Positions 17,710 through 26,195 of a DNA stretch of 64,000 bases are shown here, piece by piece (positions within the stretch are counted from its first letter, which is position 1; each line of letters begins with the position of its first letter). The stretch lies in NCBI RefSeq assembly GCF_007741495.1, contig NZ_CP036262.1:186001-250000 (forward strand). The letters run 5' to 3'. A model generated the notes under the pieces. It saw nothing but the letters and a program-made list of their open reading frames with translations, was not told the origin of the DNA and did not search any database. A program made the position numbers and the translations under genes. Origin of the DNA: Roseimaritima multifibrata (GTDB lineage Bacteria; Planctomycetota; Planctomycetia; Pirellulales; Pirellulaceae).

Positions 17710-18747
17710 TCAAGCAGGCGAACGATTCATTTCCGTTTTCGAAAGGGTCTCGAAAAACCCAAGCCATTGCTCGCCGGCTAGCTCAAGAGAGTACCTTTCG
17801 TTTAGCCACTCACGCGCGTTCTTTACCATTTGATTTCGTTCTTGGATTTCGTATGCCGCTCGCGATGCGTAGTAAACGAAGTCCCGAGGGTCTTTGCACA
17901 GATAACCTGTTTCGCGGTGTTTTACCAACTCTTGCCAACCTCCTCGGTCATCAACGATCAAAAGACATCCGCTGGCCATCGCTTCAAAAGCAATCCGAGG
18001 TAAATTTTCGTAGGTTTCTGATGCAAGAATCAGGCAGTGTGAACACTCGTAGACCGATTTCACAGAAACTTCGCCCGCAGGAAAAGCCCGGATCCAGTCT
18101 GGCTCTGTACCAATCTTCTCGCGAATTTTATTGTCAACTCCCAGCATGATTCCACTTTTCAAGACAGGAGCAACCATTGTCTCATAGATCCACAGCTGGG
18201 AAGGATGGAATTTTGCAGGATCGCTACGGGAAATTCTCGCGAAACGAAAGGTTTCGTCAGAGCGTTCTTCAGTGAAGGGGAAATCGCTTAAGTGGAAATA
18301 TGGGTCGATTTTTATCGGACGGTAGCAGGCGTTGATTGCTCGCAGTTCTGCACCAACCTTGTCAATGACGTGATTCGTCTGGTAGACAAAGAAGTCAATC
18401 AACCCTCTCTTGTGTGCCTCTTTCTCCTTCTCAAATAACCAGGTCATGCAATTAACGAAGGTTGTCGTTCGTGCCAGTGCCCGAATTGCCTCAATGTTCT
18501 CCAAAAAACCGGAGTTGCAATAGGCGATCACATGCTTTCCTTCGCAAGCTGCCCAGTCACGGGGCCGATGGACGACGCAACCACGTTTTTCCATCTGCAT
18601 CAAGTGACAGTTGTGATCTAACGGGAAAGTGTGAATCAAATGCACCTTCACTCCTAAGTGCTGCCAGACCCGAATTTGGTGATCTAGTTCCGTATCTGCT
18701 CCTCCCAATCGTGAAGGAAACCCAATTACGCAAATTTCGTCTATCAC
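17710..18747 (-). CDS. GT4-family glycosyltransferase
   Basis: About 345 residues from a GTG at 18747 preceded by GAAAGG; the open frame extends to 18879 but that part has no family character. The protein starts with a Rossmann-like strand and loop (ICVIGFPSRLGGADTEL), as in GT-B enzymes. The C-terminal half has the GT4 nucleotide-sugar site: SETYENLPRIAFEAMASGCLLIVDDRGG, with the EAMASG box, then the usual GYLCKDP segment. It would transfer a sugar from an activated donor to an unknown acceptor in the cytoplasm. It precedes the serine-rich RHS gene on the same strand and is divergent from the three-module glycosyltransferase, so glycosylation of the RHS head or of a surface glycan are both plausible. 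Confidence 0.8.
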   Translation of the reverse strand: MIDEICVIGFPSRLGGADTELDHQIRVWQHLGVKVHLIHTFPLDHNCHLMQMEKRGCVVHRPRDWAACEGKHVIAYCNSGFLENIEAIRALARTTTFVNCMTWLFEKEKEAHKRGLIDFFVYQTNHVIDKVGAELRAINACYRPIKIDPYFHLSDFPFTEERSDETFRFARISRSDPAKFHPSQLWIYETMVAPVLKSGIMLGVDNKIREKIGTEPDWIRAFPAGEVSVKSVYECSHCLILASETYENLPRIAFEAMASGCLLIVDDRGGWQELVKHRETGYLCKDPRDFVYYASRAAYEIQERNQMVKNAREWLNERYSLELAGEQWLGFFETLSKTEMNRSPA

Positions 18748-19030
18748 GCAAAACACCCTTTCGTGCGGTAAGCTGCTTGTTCGGCCTGCCCTCCAAGGAA
18801 GGCAGCGGAACCGATTTCTTGATCTACCACGAATTCTAGCCGGTACAGAGTAGCAGCCGATGCCAGCGAACACGAGCAATGCTCGCAGAAACCAATTGCA
18901 GGGCCTAATTCTAAAACCAATCCGAGGTGATTTTTTTACCTCAGGCCATCGGTGGCACCATGGAAACGTAGTGATTTAAGGCTCTATAGTCAGCTGTGCA
19001 AATTCTTGTATCAATTCAACAGGATTTAAG

Positions 19031-21244
19031 ATGAACGGTCTAATCACTATTGCGACAAACGGTGAATGCCTACAGCGTGCGGTTGCCTTGTCAATATCCG
19101 CCAAGCGTTTCGGCGTCCCTACCGTGCTCCTCTACGCGCGGATTCAGCCAAGTCGCTACTCGACTTTTTTTGAAGAAGTAGTTGATGTGTCAAAGCACAT
19201 GCCGATAAACCAAAGCAGCACACATCGCGATAGAGAGCTGAAGAAACTGTGCTATCAGTATTCGCAGCGATATGCGGCTTGCGCGTTCGCCAATGCGAAC
19301 TCATTGGTCATTCGTGACCCTGCTCCCATGTTCCGTGTGCTATCCGAGTTTGGAATCCATACCCCTGGCGGATCAGTCGTGGCCGCCAAGCAAGCCTGGG
19401 CAACGCCAAGCGGCCTCTCGGCTCGCGAAGTAGCAACTGCTGTTGGGGTAGGAGAGAGCTCACCAATTCATACGCTCAACAGCGGGTTTTTATTTTGGAC
19501 TCGTGGCCATCGGGCAGAGAAATGGTTTCATCGATTCGAATCTCTTTTTCATGACATCCTGGAAACGCCGCAGTATTCCGCGACAAAAAGTGTGAATGAT
19601 GCCTTGTGCATGTCGCTGGCATTTGCCCACTTAGACATTCCACTTAACTTTTCTGACAGTTCAATCGGAGTTTGGGATGCAATTGATTTACAGTTGTGCA
19701 TTAAGTCCGAGAAATTTCGGTGCAAAAAAGGGCACTTCTGGAATGGGCACGTGTTTCATCCATTTATTGCAAATTTCGGGGACGGCGCGCCGTCTGCGCT
19801 GTACAGGGAGTGTGTAAAGTATCTGCAAGATACGATCGAAGCGGCATCACTCCCCTTGTTTGCCCCCAAGCCTACAGGCGATGCCCCGAACGTTCTGTCT
19901 TCTTTTATTTGCCGGGCAAAGTTTGATGCGTATTCCATCAGCAGGGAAGAATACTCAGCGATCATTAGATATGTAAAGGAAAATAATATCTGCTCAGTGC
20001 TAGAGTTTGGCCCAGGAGCGTCTACGTGGGCATTTTTAGAAGCCGGCTGCAAAGTTGTGACCTGCGAAAGTAATCCGCGCTTCCTAAAGCACTACCGTGA
20101 CGTTTTCAAAGAATACCCTGAAGTAAAAGTAATTGAGTACAAGGACGAAGCGGAGATTGAAATCCCGCAGCTTGGTTCGGCGTGCTTCGATCTTGGGCTT
20201 GTTGACGGTCCGGTTGGTTTAAGGCCTGAGGACCCTCGTAAGTTCTCGCGACTGAACAGCAGTGAGTTTACTTCAAGACGTTGTTCGAAATGGGTCTTGC
20301 ACGATTCGCTGAGGCCTGGAGAACAGGAAACACTGAGGATTTTTCGAGAAAAGGGTTGGAGCCTGCGTCCTTTGGCAGGGCACCCTAAGTTAACAGAGGT
20401 TTCTCGCGGCTTGGACACTAGTGCAATCAATTCTGCTCAGCATGCGACTCACAAAATAAATAGCTCTGAGTCTATCTCTTATCGTTCATACGATTTTTCA
20501 CACTGGAGCTCCCTTCCCAAAGTTTCGTGCCAGTGCATCACCTTTGGAAGGCCTGAATTGCTGAACGAAGCTGTGGAGTCATTTCTCCGGCAAGACTACC
20601 CGGGAGTAAAAGAGTTAGTCATTCTGAACGACTCCGAGAGCGTTTTGCTTGAGTGCTATGACGATTCACAGATTTATGTAGAAAATGTCCGACGTCGGTT
20701 CCGTACTATTGGTGAAAAACGCAATGCGTGCTGCGCGTTGTCCACCGGGGACGTGATTCTTCCCTGGGACGACGACGACATCTGCCTGCCCTGGAGAATA
20801 TCGGTAACGATAGAGAAGATGATCAATCGACAGTATTCGAAACCCTCGCAGCTGTGGTACCTTGGTACTGATGGATTATCCATTCGCAAATCCATGGCCC
20901 ATGCGATGGGTGGGTGGAGTCGAGAGCTATTCGATTCTGTTCGGGGATATCCTCATATCCAAAGTGGACAGGACCAAGCGATCGAGGGTTTGTTTGGTAA
21001 AACAGGACTGCGAAACGTGACACAACTAACCGAACACGATGTTTTTTACATCTACCGCTTTCCCGGCACAGGTAGTTACCACTTATCAGCCCATGGATAC
21101 GGACAGGGCTACGACCGTGCTGGCAAGTTCGTTTCGGAGAACGTGCGACAGGGGACTTACAAAATTTCCCCGCACTGGAAATTGGATTACGTTGCAATGG
21201 TCCAAGACGCGATTACTTCACATTCTGGAAAGAACGGGTGCTGA
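19031..21244 (+). CDS. Glycosyltransferase-methyltransferase-glycosyltransferase fusion
   Basis: 737 residues in three parts. Residues 1-260 look like a nucleotide-sugar-dependent transferase (MNGLITIATNGECLQRAVALS; later LNSGFLFWTR), though diverged. Residues about 290-450 form a Rossmann methyltransferase-like domain (VLEFGPGAST at 323-332, then TCESNPRF and VDGPVGLRPED), lacking an obvious catalytic residue. Residues about 490-737 are a GT2 domain (VSCQCITFGRPELLNEAVES, LNDSES) with a DDDD at 580-583 that serves as the DxD metal/donor site. The ribosome site AGGA is 7 bases before the ATG. It is divergent from the GT4 gene and is the last gene before the island's att site. The acceptor is unknown. 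Confidence 0.8.
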   Translation: MNGLITIATNGECLQRAVALSISAKRFGVPTVLLYARIQPSRYSTFFEEVVDVSKHMPINQSSTHRDRELKKLCYQYSQRYAACAFANANSLVIRDPAPMFRVLSEFGIHTPGGSVVAAKQAWATPSGLSAREVATAVGVGESSPIHTLNSGFLFWTRGHRAEKWFHRFESLFHDILETPQYSATKSVNDALCMSLAFAHLDIPLNFSDSSIGVWDAIDLQLCIKSEKFRCKKGHFWNGHVFHPFIANFGDGAPSALYRECVKYLQDTIEAASLPLFAPKPTGDAPNVLSSFICRAKFDAYSISREEYSAIIRYVKENNICSVLEFGPGASTWAFLEAGCKVVTCESNPRFLKHYRDVFKEYPEVKVIEYKDEAEIEIPQLGSACFDLGLVDGPVGLRPEDPRKFSRLNSSEFTSRRCSKWVLHDSLRPGEQETLRIFREKGWSLRPLAGHPKLTEVSRGLDTSAINSAQHATHKINSSESISYRSYDFSHWSSLPKVSCQCITFGRPELLNEAVESFLRQDYPGVKELVILNDSESVLLECYDDSQIYVENVRRRFRTIGEKRNACCALSTGDVILPWDDDDICLPWRISVTIEKMINRQYSKPSQLWYLGTDGLSIRKSMAHAMGGWSRELFDSVRGYPHIQSGQDQAIEGLFGKTGLRNVTQLTEHDVFYIYRFPGTGSYHLSAHGYGQGYDRAGKFVSENVRQGTYKISPHWKLDYVAMVQDAITSHSGKNGC

Positions 21245-21452
21245 ATTGCGAGCAGTATGTCAAGAGGGGATGAGAATGAGATTTCTCAGCAAAACTGAAC
21301 ATCGAATTTCGCGACCAAAACGCGACCAAAATGGCACATTTGGTTGCCATTCTGATGCCATGCGAACTAAGTGTCCAAATGGCGTTAAGTCTGATTTTAC
21401 CGGCCTTCTGACGCAAACAAGATGTGTATACCATGTGCTTTCCTGGCTAATA
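21245..21452. other. Gap between last island gene and att site
   Basis: About 210 bases without a supported gene. It contains a close direct repeat of GCGACCAAAA (21309-21330 region) and the hairpin-like AAATGGCACATTTGG / CCAAATGGCG area. Short repeats of this kind near an att site may be integrase arm-binding sites, but I cannot show it. Confidence 0.4.
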
Positions 21453-21510
21453 GCTAGATTCAGGTTCTAGTGCCCGCAAGGGCGTGGAGGTTCAAGTCCT
21501 CTCATCCGCA
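21453..21510 (+). other. 3' part of tRNA-Leu(CAG): att site remnant
   Basis: Anticodon stem CTAGA/TCTAG (21454-21458, 21466-21470) with a 7-base loop TTCAGGT whose anticodon is CAG, a long variable arm TGCCCGCAAGGGCGT typical of leucine tRNAs, the T arm GGAGG-TTCAAGT-CCTCT, and the acceptor 3' strand CATCCGC plus A. The D arm and 5' acceptor strand (expected GCGGATG) are absent upstream. This is the standard footprint of integration into a tRNA gene: the element brings a copy of the 3' end that restores the tRNA at its other edge. It implies the element lies to the left and the intact tRNA-Leu beyond the left edge of the window. Confidence 0.85.
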
Positions 21511-21524
21511 CTCAAAACAAAAAA

Positions 21525-21560
21525 CGGGATGTTCGCAAACCAGCGAACATCCCGTTTTTT
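21525..21560 (+). terminator. Rho-independent terminator of the tRNA-Leu locus
   Basis: Perfect 12-bp stem CGGGATGTTCGC / GCGAACATCCCG with a 6-base loop, followed by six T. It lies 14 bases after the tRNA remnant and is most likely the original terminator of the tRNA gene, marking resumed chromosomal sequence. Confidence 0.9.
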
Positions 21561-21770
21561 CGTGTCTCTAGTCCTGGCGAGGTCTGCCATAAGACATTGT
21601 GTAGCTTTCAAGTCGCCGTTTGATCGTTTGGGTTCGGGACGTGACGTTTATAATTGAAGGGTTTGCAGCCGTTGACGAATCTACACGGGGCCGAGTGAAC
21701 ACGTAGCCCGGAGGGCGACAGATACTTGCCGGCGTCGCAAGCCGCCGGAGTGGGGATCGCGAAAAGGAAA

Positions 21771-21814
21771 GCCCAGCGGGCGACAGAACCATCCTTGTCT
21801 GTCGCCCGCTGGGC
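21771..21814. repeat. 16-bp perfect inverted repeat, dispersed motif
   Basis: Arms GCCCAGCGGGCGACAG and CTGTCGCCCGCTGGGC around 12 bases. Related single arms occur at about 21711, 21863-21884 and 30722-30742 (there followed by ATACTT), so this is a dispersed intergenic motif. Confidence 0.7.
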
Positions 21815-22074
21815 TTAATTTCGCACTCACGCAAGGTTTCCGTTGGCTTATGCCAACGGCAAGTATCTGCCGCCCGCTGGGCTAAAAGCACTGCACTCAG
21901 ACTCGGATGGGCAGGGATGAAATCGTCACCTATAAGTTTCCCGTCCCGAGTGAAAGTCGTTTTAAGGGGGCGTTCTTTCGCAGAGCGAAAGGCGACAATC
22001 ATTAAATCAGCAAGCCGTTACGCAGCGGGTTAGGGCTAGTTGCGTCGACGCTCCTAGCCCGCAGGCCTCTGCAA

Positions 22075-22360
22075 GAGTTCCGTTTCCGAGCTTGGCCCGG
22101 CGGACTCGCAATTGGCAGCTACCCTCATTGGGCGATCAAAAGGCTGTTCTCCGCCAGCCCCAAATCGCTTAGGCGATTTGGGGCTGGCGGAGAAGGATGA
22201 ACTAGCAAAGAGGCATGGGGGTAGCTGCCAGTTGTGGCCCCGGACCGGGACAAGCCCGGCGGAAGCAAAGTAGCCAACTCCAAAAAGCGCAACTTCAAAA
22301 TGCGTAAGCAAGGGACCGGGAGCACGGTCTGCAATCCTTCGCTTACGCAGCGGGTTGGGA
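22075..22360 (+). repeat. Dispersed intergenic element, copy A
   Basis: Contains inverted TGGCAGCTACCC / GGGGGTAGCTGCCA segments, a central long palindrome (CCCCAAATCGC...GCGATTTGGGG), then GGCCCCGGACCGGGACAAGC, CAACTCCAAAAAGCGCAAC and GCTTACGCAGCGGGTTGGGA. Copy C (45055-45303) is the same element inverted; copy B (28968-29132) is shorter. Non-coding. Confidence 0.8.
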
Positions 22361-22689
22361 TTCGGCCCCGAGAGTCAGCCTCATTAAATGCCGGGTAGTA
22401 GCAATACAAGCCGCTTCGGTGATCGTTAATACGTCACTATTAGATTTCACGTCGCTCGCGAAAGCCTACGCTCTTTCTTCGCTTTCGATTAAGGCGACAA
22501 TCCGGTTCGCCCTCGTGCGACACACGCACTGAGCTTGAACCGGCACGACAGGCATCGCTGTCCGAGGAGCGTTGCAAGAGCGAGCAAAAGTATGAAACCA
22601 ATCACAGCGATCGGATCCTGTAGTCAACTTCTCTTCTTTCGACCAAATTCGCTCCCGGCGAATTTCCTGCCACGCGATGCATCTGTTGC

Positions 22690-23958
22690 TCAGCGGACAA
22701 CGCTTAGATCCGCAATCAATTGACCTAGCTTGCGAAACACGGGCTGCGTTTGTGAAACTTGGAAACTCTTTCCACCTGCATATTGCATGTTACCGGGGCC
22801 GCCCAGCGGTGCCCAGGAATCAGGTTCCACCAAATTCATGATCGATTGGATGATTAGTGAAGAGGCTTGTGGTGAACCAAAGGGAATCGTGACGCGCCGT
22901 TGTTCGAGTTGCTGGCTCGCCTGTTGCTTGGAAACCAATTCCAGGCCCGCCGGATTTTCCAGCCATTCACCATCGATCCGATTTGCCGCCACCTCAAGGG
23001 CATCCGCAGCAGTCACGTTGGTAAAATCGGCCGTTAGTAAGGCGTTACGAGCGTTTGAGTCTGCCAAGGTGATGTTGCGTTTTAGTTGGTCTCCGATCTG
23101 TTTCGCGAATGCCTCCAAATTTCCACGCGTGATTTGAACCGAGACGATCTGATTGTCGAGTGGTTGGACGTAACGATGAGGCAGCGGGCGGAGCTTGAGT
23201 TGCCGAGCGAGTTGGCGATGGATTTCCGGCGATTGCCGAATCATCATAGCGCCTGGCAGGACTGCGATAGTGCCGTCGCCACCCGACGATTCCCAGCTGG
23301 AAGGTTCGACCGTTTCGAGTCGCGCTTTCACTGCCGATACATCGTTCCTAGGGATCGGAATTCGGTAGGCTAAGGTTTCCATCCCTTTTTTCTCCGTCGC
23401 TTCTTTGGTGGCGACAACCAAAACGGTGCGGAGGCGATACCATGTCAAACTGAGTGGCGCCAAAGCGGCATCCAGTTGGTCGGCCAGTGATGGTGCAGGT
23501 ACGTCCGTGTTGATTTCCACCTCAAGCGTTAAGCCGATTTCCTCCAAACTGGCGCGGTCAATATAAAAGGGCGTGCCTATTCGGCTAAGAAAGTCAGGCA
23601 ACGTTTCTTTGGGCTTTCCTGCAGTCGGCTCTCCATTTAATTTTGCCGTCAGCATCTGTTCCGCTGCCGCCGCAGAAGGTGTTGGGGCCGTCGCTGGCAG
23701 TGCCTGCAAGTAGTCCAGGTCGCTCTTGCTTAGTTTGCTTTTCGGAACGTTCATCAGCCTGCCATCGACGGTTTTCAGGCTAACAGAATTTTCGTCCTGA
23801 GAATTCAACACCGCGTCGATAGAAAACTGCCCTGTTGTGTCTTTCCAGGTTCGCTGTTCCTGTGAGGACCCAGTTGATTGGCAAAACAGAGCTAAGCCAA
23901 TCGCAAGGCATAGCATCACCGCGTTACATTTTGACCAATGCATTGATTTAATTCCCAT
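22690..23958 (-). CDS. SHD1-domain exported protein with secretin-N-like modules
   Basis: About 422 residues. A signal peptide (LCLAIGLALFCQSTG) is followed by an SHD1 (SLA1 homology) domain at about 35-85 (RTWKDTTGQFSIDAVL ... VPKSKLSKSDLDYLQ), a module common in planctomycete exported proteins. The rest has two to three short alpha/beta units resembling secretin/TonB N-terminal (STN-like) folds, e.g. LTLEVEINTDVPAPSLADQL and LAPLSLTWYRLRTVLVVAT. The closely similar phrases VEPSSWESSGG and VEPDSWAPLGG suggest an internal duplication. Probably periplasmic; role unknown. AAGGA precedes the ATG at 23958. It is a single gene flanked by long gaps. Confidence 0.8.
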   Translation of the reverse strand: MGIKSMHWSKCNAVMLCLAIGLALFCQSTGSSQEQRTWKDTTGQFSIDAVLNSQDENSVSLKTVDGRLMNVPKSKLSKSDLDYLQALPATAPTPSAAAAEQMLTAKLNGEPTAGKPKETLPDFLSRIGTPFYIDRASLEEIGLTLEVEINTDVPAPSLADQLDAALAPLSLTWYRLRTVLVVATKEATEKKGMETLAYRIPIPRNDVSAVKARLETVEPSSWESSGGDGTIAVLPGAMMIRQSPEIHRQLARQLKLRPLPHRYVQPLDNQIVSVQITRGNLEAFAKQIGDQLKRNITLADSNARNALLTADFTNVTAADALEVAANRIDGEWLENPAGLELVSKQQASQQLEQRRVTIPFGSPQASSLIIQSIMNLVEPDSWAPLGGPGNMQYAGGKSFQVSQTQPVFRKLGQLIADLSVVR

Positions 23959-24708
23959 CAAGTCCTTAGCGGTGTGGGTGTGCCTTCAAGTTTCCTATGG
24001 CACAACCTCCGATACAAAGAGAAGTATCGCCAACTGCTCCAAGCTCTGGCGAGAGTGACTGCGTTGCTGCTAGGCCGAAATTCTCTAAAATCACACGAAG
24101 AACGGTCTTAGTCTTTCTTGCCCGTCGCTGATTTTACTGGAGGCTGCGAACGTTTTCTACTTCCTCGACCAGGATTTTTGCGATGTGAAAGGGGGCACGT
24201 CGTCGATGATCGAACTGTCTTGCGTGTGCTGGTCAAAGGTCAGTTCGGGCACGGGCGGCTAATGTTAAACGGCCTCGTGCAGCGGAGACTGTTTAGGTCG
24301 GCGCGGCCTCCGCATCAGTCAGTGGCTAGCCTCTTTGCCTCCGTGATCTAGGTACCCACTGTGGCTCATGAAGGCGGTGGCGAATTCGGTGGGCGCAATT
24401 CGCTCACGCGTCCTGGTTCGTCAATCGGTGTACGTCGTGCGAAGCCCCTCACCGTTCATCTCTCCTCTTTGGACCTAAACTGCTTCTGGTCGTGACCGTT
24501 TTTCCTGATTGCCCCCTTTTCCTTTCCGAAAAGTCCAAATTAGAATTCGGTAATTCGCGTGTGGAAGTAGTCGTCTTGCCGCCGAACAGCATGTCGCGCG
24601 ACAAGTTGCCAGGTGCAAGAAATGCGAAGTTAGTCGCATGCGCATCTCCGCTACTCACGTTAGAATATCTTGAGCAACATCTAGCTTACGCAATGGGGAC
24701 AGCTCAGA
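23959..24708. other. Intergenic region with a decayed repeat
   Basis: 750 bases with no well-supported gene. A 74-codon frame (24492-24716) overlaps the next gene's start by 8 bases and could be a small upstream gene, but has no recognisable feature. 24331-24446 is a diverged copy of the sequence at 25273-25404 on the other side of the HNH-type gene. Confidence 0.5.
24331..24446. repeat. Diverged direct repeat, left copy
   Basis: Aligns by eye with 25273-25404; shared landmarks are CCGTGATCT/CTGTGATTT, GGTACCCACTGTGGC/GGTGCCCTCTATGGC, CAATTCGCTCACGCG/CAATTCGCTCATGCG and ACGTCGTGCGA. The right copy contains the end of an IS3-type OrfA remnant, so both probably derive from a transposon. Confidence 0.5.
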
Positions 24709-25110
24709 GTGAATGACACCGAAATAATGGAAGTTTTGTATAGGCTCGAATCGAAAATCGATGAAGGACTAGCGCAGATTATTGAACGTATCGACGCAAT
24801 TGAAAGGCGTCGGCATCCGTCTCCCAAAACGAAGGAAGAATTGGTTCAAACGGTTCGGGACTTTTATAAATACCGATGCCCTTGCTGCGAACTCACTCAA
24901 ATTCTAAATGACCGTGGAACTCCAAAAGAAGTTGCGCAGTACGATCATTGGATTTCTAAATCGCGGAATAAGGCAGATCAGATGTGGATCGTATGCCGAA
25001 AATGTAACTCGCGGCTTGAAGTAGATTCAGAGTTCAAGAATCGATCAGCGAATCGATTCAAGTCATTCCAGGAGCGAAGAGAGCAAAACGCAAAACCGTT
25101 GTTGGACTAG
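24709..25110 (+). CDS. Small HNH-endonuclease-like zinc protein
   Basis: 133 residues from a GTG at 24709 (or ATG at 24727). The N-terminal 45 residues are a helical coiled-coil-like segment (LESKIDEGLAQIIERIDAIE). The C-terminal part has an HNH/His-Me finger layout: CPCC, then YDHWISKS with the Asp-His pair, then CRKCN, giving four Cys for one zinc. The family cleaves DNA and includes mobile and defence nucleases. It is flanked by decayed transposon sequence, so it may be cargo or a remnant of a mobile unit. A defence role would need a partner gene, none of which is evident. Confidence 0.65.
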   Translation: MNDTEIMEVLYRLESKIDEGLAQIIERIDAIERRRHPSPKTKEELVQTVRDFYKYRCPCCELTQILNDRGTPKEVAQYDHWISKSRNKADQMWIVCRKCNSRLEVDSEFKNRSANRFKSFQERREQNAKPLLD

Positions 25111-25520
25111 GGGCTTGCCACGCCGACCGGTTGACAGCTTCGCGTTCAAAGAACGGCAAGCCATCTCTAAGGGGGATTTCCCTCAGCGCGATCGTCTTTC
25201 CCACCGGCGCATATTTCGTACGCGCGTTACAAAGCATGCCCAGGTGATTGCACCCGCGTTAATAAGTGGGTGCCCTTTCCTTCTCTGTGATTTCGGTGCC
25301 CTCTATGGCACATTCGAGCGGTTACAAATTCGGTAGTCTCGCAATTCTCGCCAATTCGCTCATGCGCCCTCGTTAGACGATCAACGCACGTCGTGCGACG
25401 CCAACATCGTGTCGGCGTCGCGTAGCTTCTTGATAATCTGTTCAGGTGAATGTCGTCGTCGTTTCTTGCGCATGAAAAATCCTTTGCCGAAATTGGTTCT
25501 AGACTTTCATAGCACCTGGC
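25111..25520. other. Intergenic region with transposon debris
   Basis: About 410 bases holding the right copy of the diverged repeat (25273-25404) and the IS3 OrfA start fragment (25381-25473). Nothing else recognised. Confidence 0.5.
25381..25473 (-). pseudogene. IS3-family OrfA remnant
   Basis: Minus-strand ATG at 25473 followed by 30 codons to a TGA: MRKKRRRHSPEQIIKKLRDA, the typical start of a small IS3-type transposase OrfA (helix-turn-helix). The normal protein continues for another 60-70 residues; here it stops early, and no OrfB (DDE) remains. Too short to function. Confidence 0.75.
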
Positions 25521-26195
25521 TCAGGTTTTGGGGAGCATTCCAGTGACCCCTTCAACGGGATCCCTGAATTGATCTCGCATGCGAATGAGATGAGGATTGG
25601 CGGAATGCATTGAGAGCTGTAGTGGCACGCCGTCTTGAAGTTGATGGTCACTTTGGCCGGGCTCCCATGCCGCGACACCTTCTTGGGGATGAAAAACCCA
25701 AATGCGGTCAACCTTTTCATCTGCGGGCACCCATGCGGTCGCGTTGCCATCAGAATCCGTTTTCGTCAAGCTAAGCGGACGGTTTTGAATTCCAATTCTG
25801 GCCGCGGCCACCGGTTCGCCATTCTTGCGGATTTCAAGTTGGATCGGCCGTGCGTCGCGAAGTTGAATTCGGATCGGCTCGTTTTGTACGCTACGCAAAT
25901 CGGCGGAGGAGATTCGCAGTGCCGCCTGCTGACGCAGGTCATTGCTCGCTGCTGAAATTTGCGTATCCCAGTGGCCTTCAACCCTTAAGAGGAAGTCCCC
26001 ATTCTCATCGGTCAGAACTCGCACAGGTTCTGGCGAATAATCGTCGCACAGGATGGTTGCACCAACTGCTGGTTCCCCGTTTGCCATCCATACCTTGCCG
26101 GTCAAAGTAATGTCAGTCGCCAACGGAGACTGCCCGCAAAGAGTGGAGCAACACAAAAGCAGTGCGAATAGGATCGATGAGCGGAACCGCATCAT
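25521..26195 (-). CDS. Exported protein with carboxypeptidase-regulatory-like domains
   Basis: About 224 residues from the ATG at 26195 (MMRFRSSILFALLLCC), a signal peptide with a Cys-containing end. Two beta-sandwich modules follow: TLTGKVWMANGEPAVGATIL, with TDENGDFLLRVEG, then PIQLEIRKNGEPVAAARIGI with KTDSDGNATAWV. These are CarboxypepD_reg-type folds, common in large planctomycete surface proteins. The sequence ends at RDQFRDPVEGVTG, just where another such domain should start, so the gene may be C-terminally truncated; the sequence downstream is transposon debris, which fits an insertion-linked truncation. Confidence 0.65.
   Translation of the reverse strand: MMRFRSSILFALLLCCSTLCGQSPLATDITLTGKVWMANGEPAVGATILCDDYSPEPVRVLTDENGDFLLRVEGHWDTQISAASNDLRQQAALRISSADLRSVQNEPIRIQLRDARPIQLEIRKNGEPVAAARIGIQNRPLSLTKTDSDGNATAWVPADEKVDRIWVFHPQEGVAAWEPGQSDHQLQDGVPLQLSMHSANPHLIRMRDQFRDPVEGVTGMLPKT

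Larger units (their letters stand above)
21561..22689. other. Long intergenic region with repeats, no gene
   Basis: About 1.1 kb with no convincing gene; open frames inside are repeat-derived. It holds the hairpin at 21771-21814, copies of the GCGAAAGGCGACAAT motif (about 21960-22003 and 22445-22505) and one copy of a dispersed element at 22075-22360. Confidence 0.6.

Noticed and set aside
17283-18149. 288-residue plus-strand protein of PELDD/EDELL repeats
   Set aside because: It is the antisense of the 69-bp serine repeats, open only because the unit is divisible by three, and it runs into the antisense of the glycosyltransferase gene.
21453-21510. Complete tRNA-Leu, or a tRNA with an intron
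   Set aside because: No D arm or matching 5' acceptor strand is found upstream, and the break lies before the anticodon stem, not in the anticodon loop where known bacterial tRNA introns sit.
21568-22002. 144-residue minus-strand ORF
   Set aside because: Made of dispersed repeat sequence including the 16-bp inverted repeat; no protein-like pattern.
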